Source of the DNA: Reyranella sp.
Lineage (GTDB): Bacteria > Pseudomonadota > Alphaproteobacteria > Reyranellales > Reyranellaceae
Assembly: GCA_019750135.1 (NCBI GenBank)
Contig: JAIEOV010000022.1
Location: 310,001 to 374,000, forward strand
Reading direction: 5' to 3'
Length of the DNA stretch: 64,000 bases
Below the pieces are notes generated by a model that did no database searches, was not told where the DNA came from, and worked only from the letters and a program-made list of their open reading frames with translations. Each line of letters begins with the position of its first letter. Positions within the stretch are counted from its first letter, which is position 1. The translations under genes and the position numbers were made by a program. Below, piece after piece: positions 60,194 through 64,000 of the stretch.

Positions 60194-60204
60194 TGAATCG
60201 ATGA

Positions 60205-60450
60205 TCAGGCGCGCCGAATGGTTACGATATGGGCATCGCCCTCATCGTCGATCGACAGGATGCTGTGGCCTTCCTCGCGTGCGGCGCGGGGCACGTTGCG
60301 CAAAGGTTCTTCGCCCCTGAGGCGGACGCTCAGGATCTCGCCCGGCTTCATGCGTTCGAGCCTGAGCTTGGTTCGCACGAAGGTCATCGGGCAGACCTCT
60401 GCCGTGATGTCGATTGTCTGGTCTGGCGTCTGGTCCGGCTGGATTGTCAT
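60205..60450 (-). CDS. TusA/SirA-family sulfur-carrier-like protein
   Basis: 81 residues from the ATG at 60450. It shows ITAEVCPMTFVRTKLRLERM, the TusA strand-helix region with the catalytic Cys. The usual C-P-x-P is C-P-M-T here. The rest, LRGEEPLRNVPRAAREEGHS, matches the family. It is antisense to the surrounding genes, convergent with rimI and divergent from the Fur gene. TusA proteins pass sulfur in tRNA thiolation and related pathways; the altered second Pro could mean a different role. Confidence 0.82.
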   Translation of the reverse strand: MTIQPDQTPDQTIDITAEVCPMTFVRTKLRLERMKPGEILSVRLRGEEPLRNVPRAAREEGHSILSIDDEGDAHIVTIRRA

Positions 60451-60498
60451 CACCCGGCAACTATACCCCGACCGCAGAGCGGTGTAGGGTAACATGGC

Positions 60499-60936
60499 AT
60501 GCCTGATCGCAAATCCAAGCTCGAGATACTGTGCGCCGAACGCGGTCTCAAGATGACCGACCAACGGCGCGTGATCGCGCGTGTGCTCTCGGAGGCGCAC
60601 GATCATCCGGATGTCGAGGCCGTGCATCGTCGCGCAACCGCGATCGATCCCAACATCTCCATCGCCACGGTCTATCGAACCGTGCGGCTGTTCGAGGAAG
60701 CCGGGATTCTCGCCAAGCACGATTTCGGAGATGGTCGCGCTCGCTATGAAGAAACGCCGGACGAGCACCACGACCATCTGATCGATATCCAGAGCGGCAA
60801 GGTTGTGGAATTCCACAACGACGAGATCGAGGAACTGCAGCGCCGGATCGCCGAAAAGGCCGGCTACAAGCTCGTTGGTCACCGTCTGGAACTGTACGGC
60901 GTACCCCTGGACGGGAAAAGCAGTCGCCAAAAATGA
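60499..60936 (+). CDS. fur: Fur-family metal-responsive regulator (Fur/Mur)
   Basis: 145 residues. The winged helix is KMTDQRRVIARVLSEAHDHP, ISIATVYRTVRLFEEAGILA. Metal-site residues are in DEHHDHLIDIQSGKVVEFHN (the HHDH block). The ordering between tsaB-rimI and olsB-olsA-miaB is where alphaproteobacterial fur/mur genes lie. In this class Fur often responds to manganese (Mur) rather than iron; the sequence does not settle which. There is no second CxxC zinc site. Confidence 0.9.
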   Translation: MPDRKSKLEILCAERGLKMTDQRRVIARVLSEAHDHPDVEAVHRRATAIDPNISIATVYRTVRLFEEAGILAKHDFGDGRARYEETPDEHHDHLIDIQSGKVVEFHNDEIEELQRRIAEKAGYKLVGHRLELYGVPLDGKSSRQK

Positions 60937-61002
60937 GTGGACGCCGCCATCGCTACCTCGATAATGGAGCGATGATCGGGGCGGCCCCCTTGCGGATTCA
61001 AC

Positions 61003-61854
61003 ATGCGCATTGACCGCGCTGACAGCGAAGCCGAACTTCTTGGCGTACCCGCCTCCAGTGCGGAAATCGTCAGGGTTGTTGCCGGCGACTTCGAGGTCCG
61101 GCTGGCCGAGAACGCCGCCGAGATCGATGCCGCGCAGGCGCTTCGCTATCGGGTGTTTTACGAAGAGATGACAGCGCAACCGACGCCGGAGATGGCGGCG
61201 CGTCGGCGCGACTTCGATGACTTCGACACGGTGTGCGATCACCTGCTGGTGCTCGATCATCGCCGCGGCGAGGGGCCGAAGGCCATCGTCGGCACCTACC
61301 GCCTGACCCGCCGCTCGGCGGCAGCGGCATTGGGCCGTTTCTACTCGTCGGCCGAGTACGACATCCAGCCGATGATCGACTATCCCGGCGAGGTCCTCGA
61401 GGTCGGCCGCTCGTGCATCGCGAAGGACGCGCGCAACACCGCGACCATGCAGATGCTGTGGCGCGGCATCGCGCTCTACTCGAACCACTACAACATCCAG
61501 GCGATGTTCGGCTGCCCGAGCCTGCCGGGCGCCGATCCATCGCAGCACTCGCTGGCGCTGTCGTATCTCTATCATCATCATCTGGCGCCGCCGGAGATCC
61601 GCGTGCGCGCGCTGGCCAGCCGCTACGTCAAGATGGACGTGCTCGAACCCGGCAGCTACGACCCGCGCAAGGCGATGGCGCGCGTGGCGCCGATCATCAA
61701 GGGCTACCTGCGGCTGGGTGGCTTCATCGGCGACGGTGCGGTGATCGATACACAGTTCAACACCACCGACGTCTTCGTCGTCGTCAAGACGGAAATCATC
61801 ACCGAGAAGTACATCCGCCACTACGAACGCGGGATGCGCGACCAGGAAGGCTGA
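61003..61854 (+). CDS. olsB: Ornithine-acyl[ACP] N-acyltransferase OlsB-like
   Basis: 283 residues. FEVRLAENAAEIDAAQALRY and RVFYEEMTAQ, YPGEVLEVGRSCIAKDARNT, and PSLPGADPSQHSLALSYLYH are the motifs of the OlsB/autoinducer-synthase-like GNAT-fold acyltransferases. OlsB joins a 3-hydroxy acyl chain to ornithine, giving lyso-ornithine lipid. The O-acyltransferase OlsA is encoded 15 bases downstream, supporting the call. Confidence 0.87.
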   Translation: MRIDRADSEAELLGVPASSAEIVRVVAGDFEVRLAENAAEIDAAQALRYRVFYEEMTAQPTPEMAARRRDFDDFDTVCDHLLVLDHRRGEGPKAIVGTYRLTRRSAAAALGRFYSSAEYDIQPMIDYPGEVLEVGRSCIAKDARNTATMQMLWRGIALYSNHYNIQAMFGCPSLPGADPSQHSLALSYLYHHHLAPPEIRVRALASRYVKMDVLEPGSYDPRKAMARVAPIIKGYLRLGGFIGDGAVIDTQFNTTDVFVVVKTEIITEKYIRHYERGMRDQEG

Positions 61855-61869
61855 CGTCTGCGACGCTGC

Positions 61870-62688
61870 ATGTGGATCGGTTCTCCTCTGCGAGGCGCCT
61901 TTAGGCTGCTCTGCTACGTTTCAGTGACGGTCGTCCTGGTGCTGATCTATTTGCCGGCCATGGCGCTGCGCATCCGCCCGATCATCCGCTGGATGCCGGT
62001 CGCCTATCACCGCTTCGTCTGCATCATCCTCGGCATCAAGGTGCGCGTGCACGGCCAGCGCTCGGACGTGATCCCGACGCTCTATGTCTGCAACCACGTC
62101 TCCTATCTCGACATCGAGGTCCTCGGCGGGTTGATCCCGGGCAGCTTCGTTGCCAAGGCCGAGGTCGCGACCTGGCCGTGGTTCTCGACGCTCGCCAAGG
62201 CGCAGCGCACGATTTTCATCGAGCGCAGCAGCGGCAAGACCAGCCGCAGCCGCGACGAGATGATGAGCCGCCTCAACACGGGCGACAATCTCATGCTGTT
62301 CCCAGAGGGCACCTCGAGCGACGGCCAGCGCGTGCTGCCCTTCCGCAGCGCCCTGTTCGGCGTGGCACAGTTGCGCCGGGACGAGAAGCCCATCGCCGTG
62401 CAGTCGGTGGCGATCGCCTATACCCGCCTCGACGGCATTCCGCTCGGCCGCTACTGGCGCCCGCTGTTCGCCTGGTTCGGCGACCTCGATCTGGTGCCGC
62501 ATCTTTGGCAGATGGTCTGCCTGGGCGAGACCGAGGCCGTCGTCACCTTCTTCCCGCCGGTCGACATCGACAAGCTCGGCGATCGCAAGAGGCTCTGCGA
62601 CTACTGTTTCAAGCAGGTGTCGGGAGCTGTCCAGGCGGCGAATTCCGGCCGCTACGAGCTCCTGCCACCGAGGAAGAAGGCGGCCTAG
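61870..62688 (+). CDS. olsA: Lyso-ornithine lipid O-acyltransferase/PlsC-type acyltransferase
   Basis: 272 residues. An N-terminal membrane anchor ([20 protein letters not shown]) is followed by PlsC motif I as [15 protein letters not shown] (HX4D), motif II near [15 protein letters not shown] and motif III in [20 protein letters not shown]. Alone it could be a 1-acyl-glycerol-3-phosphate acyltransferase; the position after olsB makes OlsA more likely. It acts at the inner membrane. Confidence 0.85.
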   Translation: MWIGSPLRGAFRLLCYVSVTVVLVLIYLPAMALRIRPIIRWMPVAYHRFVCIILGIKVRVHGQRSDVIPTLYVCNHVSYLDIEVLGGLIPGSFVAKAEVATWPWFSTLAKAQRTIFIERSSGKTSRSRDEMMSRLNTGDNLMLFPEGTSSDGQRVLPFRSALFGVAQLRRDEKPIAVQSVAIAYTRLDGIPLGRYWRPLFAWFGDLDLVPHLWQMVCLGETEAVVTFFPPVDIDKLGDRKRLCDYCFKQVSGAVQAANSGRYELLPPRKKAA

Positions 62689-62768
62689 GCCTATTCCGCC
62701 CGCTCAGGCGGGAGTCGACCACCGCCCCCGGCAATGATAGAACCCGGCCGTTCCTGCAACGGAGACCG

Positions 62769-64000
62769 ATGACCGACGTCCGCACCGGCGCTCAGCCGCA
62801 GTGGCAGCGCAAGCGCGTGTTCATCCGCACCTACGGGTGCCAGATGAACGTCTACGATTCGGACCGCATGGCCGACGTCCTGCGGCCGCTGGGCTATGCC
62901 ATGGCCGATACGCCAGAGCAGGCCGATCTGGTCGTGCTGAACACCTGCCACATCCGCGAGCATGCCTCGGAGAAGGTCTATTCCGAGCTCGGCCGCCTGC
63001 GCGATACCAAGCAGGAGCGCCGCGCCGAGGGCCGCGACCTTACCATTGCCGTCGCCGGCTGCGTCGCCCAGGCCGAAGGCGAGGAGATCGTGCGCCGCCA
63101 GCCCGCCGTCGACATCGTCGTCGGCCCGCAGGCCTACCACCGCCTGCCCGAGCTTCTGGCCGAGGCCGAGCGCAAGGCCGCCATCCGCCGCGCCGGCAAG
63201 CGCCTGCCGGGTACAGGCGTGCTCGACACCGATTTCCCGGCCGAGAGCAAGTTCGACCATCTGCCGGCGCCGCAGGGCGTGCGCGCCGGTTCGGCCTTCC
63301 TCTCCATCCAGGAAGGCTGCGACAAGTTCTGCACCTTCTGCGTCGTGCCCTATACGCGGGGCGCCGAATATTCGCGGCCGGCGTCGGCCGTGCTGAGCGA
63401 AGCGCGGCAGCTCGTGGCCGCCGGCGCGATCGAGATCACGCTGCTCGGCCAGAACGTCAATGCCTATCACGGCGAGGCGGCTGACGGGTCGACGTGGTCG
63501 CTGGCCCGGCTGATCCATGCGCTGGCCGAGATCGATGGCGTCGCTCGCATCCGCTATACGACGTCCCACCCGCGCGACATGGACGACGACCTGATCGCCG
63601 CCCACGGTGCGGTGCCGCAGCTCATGCCGTACCTGCACCTGCCGGTGCAGTCGGGCTCCGACCTCATCCTCGAGGCGATGAACCGCGGGCACGGTCGCGA
63701 TCTCTTCCTCCGGCTCGTCGATCGCCTGCGCAACGCACGGCCCGATCTTGCCTTGTCGTCCGACTTCATCGTCGGCTTCCCCGGCGAAAGCGATGCCGAC
63801 TTCGACGACACGATGCGCTTGGTCGACCAGGTGGGATTCGCCTCGGCCTTCTCCTTCAAGTACAGCCGCCGGCCCGGCACGCCGGGCTCGGCGATGCCCG
63901 ACCAGGTGCCGGAGGCCGTGAAGTCGGCCCGGCTCGCGGCGCTGCAGGCGCTGCTCGGTCAACAGGCGCGCGACTTCAACCTCTCCAAGGTCGGCGCCAC
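62769..64000 (+). CDS. miaB: tRNA-2-methylthio-N6-dimethylallyladenosine synthase MiaB (3' partial)
   Basis: The frame is open to the end of the window: about 410 of an expected 440-460 residues. The ATG at 62769 has GGAG 5 bases upstream. The N-terminal UPF0004 domain shows [35 protein letters not shown] and AVAGCVAQ (three Cys for one 4Fe-4S cluster). The radical-SAM core has [20 protein letters not shown] (CxxxCxxC) and [20 protein letters not shown]. It methylthiolates A37 of tRNAs. The C-terminal TRAM domain lies beyond the window. Confidence 0.95.
   Translation, partial: MTDVRTGAQPQWQRKRVFIRTYGCQMNVYDSDRMADVLRPLGYAMADTPEQADLVVLNTCHIREHASEKVYSELGRLRDTKQERRAEGRDLTIAVAGCVAQAEGEEIVRRQPAVDIVVGPQAYHRLPELLAEAERKAAIRRAGKRLPGTGVLDTDFPAESKFDHLPAPQGVRAGSAFLSIQEGCDKFCTFCVVPYTRGAEYSRPASAVLSEARQLVAAGAIEITLLGQNVNAYHGEAADGSTWSLARLIHALAEIDGVARIRYTTSHPRDMDDDLIAAHGAVPQLMPYLHLPVQSGSDLILEAMNRGHGRDLFLRLVDRLRNARPDLALSSDFIVGFPGESDADFDDTMRLVDQVGFASAFSFKYSRRPGTPGSAMPDQVPEAVKSARLAALQALLGQQARDFNLSKVGA

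Overview
The window is high-GC, densely packed chromosomal DNA with the character of an alphaproteobacterium. Supporting signs are a RegB/RegA redox two-component pair, a SAM-II riboswitch ahead of metX, the ornithine-lipid pair olsB-olsA, a Bug-type solute receptor, and the order tsaB-rimI-fur-olsB-olsA-miaB. A Reyranella-like member of the Rhodospirillales/Hyphomicrobiales is my best guess from gene content only; no marker gene here proves it.

Positions 1-20000: a partial isocitrate-lyase/PEP-mutase family enzyme, secreted PRC-barrel and peptidoglycan-binding proteins, an intact and a decayed MFS transporter, a Bug receptor, an ATP-dependent DNA ligase, a GntP permease, a secreted GH5 hydrolase, three hydrolases, dihydroorotase (pyrC), a NUDIX protein, regB-regA, and a compact branched-chain-amino-acid-type ABC operon (livH, a livM-livG fusion whose ATPase lacks its signature region, livF) without a binding protein.

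Positions 20100-33050 hold the most unusual content. An AraC-type regulator is followed by a tight four-gene operon: a membrane fusion protein, a C39-peptidase ABC exporter, a second large NHLM-type ABC transporter, and a 1882-residue, Ala-rich, helical protein. The giant protein begins with a textbook double-glycine leader (LS-x2-DL-x2-V-x-GG, cleavage predicted after Gly28). NHLM exporters normally handle small peptides. Here no small precursor and no peptide-modifying enzyme is seen, so the giant protein is the apparent cargo.

Positions 33050-56500: a SET-domain protein, a DpgC-like dioxygenase, tRNA-Gly(CCC), an acyl-CoA dehydrogenase with a trans-3-hydroxyproline dehydratase, a PLP sulfur enzyme, a TetR regulator, ChaC, the Phe/Tyr cluster (chorismate mutase/PDT-like, hisC, tyrA), a promoter-riboswitch-terminator leader followed by metX-metW, LysE, GNAT, signal peptidase I, YbaK, a DUF1932 dehydrogenase, a methyltransferase, gloB, an MFS transporter, an HSL-type esterase, DUF2333, a TSUP permease with its TIGR02186-like partner, and a Usp-type protein.

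Positions 56500-64000: an NFU1-type Fe-S scaffold (TTG start with a very strong Shine-Dalgarno), a glucosaminidase, a D-Ala-D-Ala dipeptidase, tsaB-rimI, a TusA-like protein, a Fur/Mur regulator, olsB-olsA and the 5' part of miaB. Palindromic repeats of at least two families sit in several intergenic gaps.
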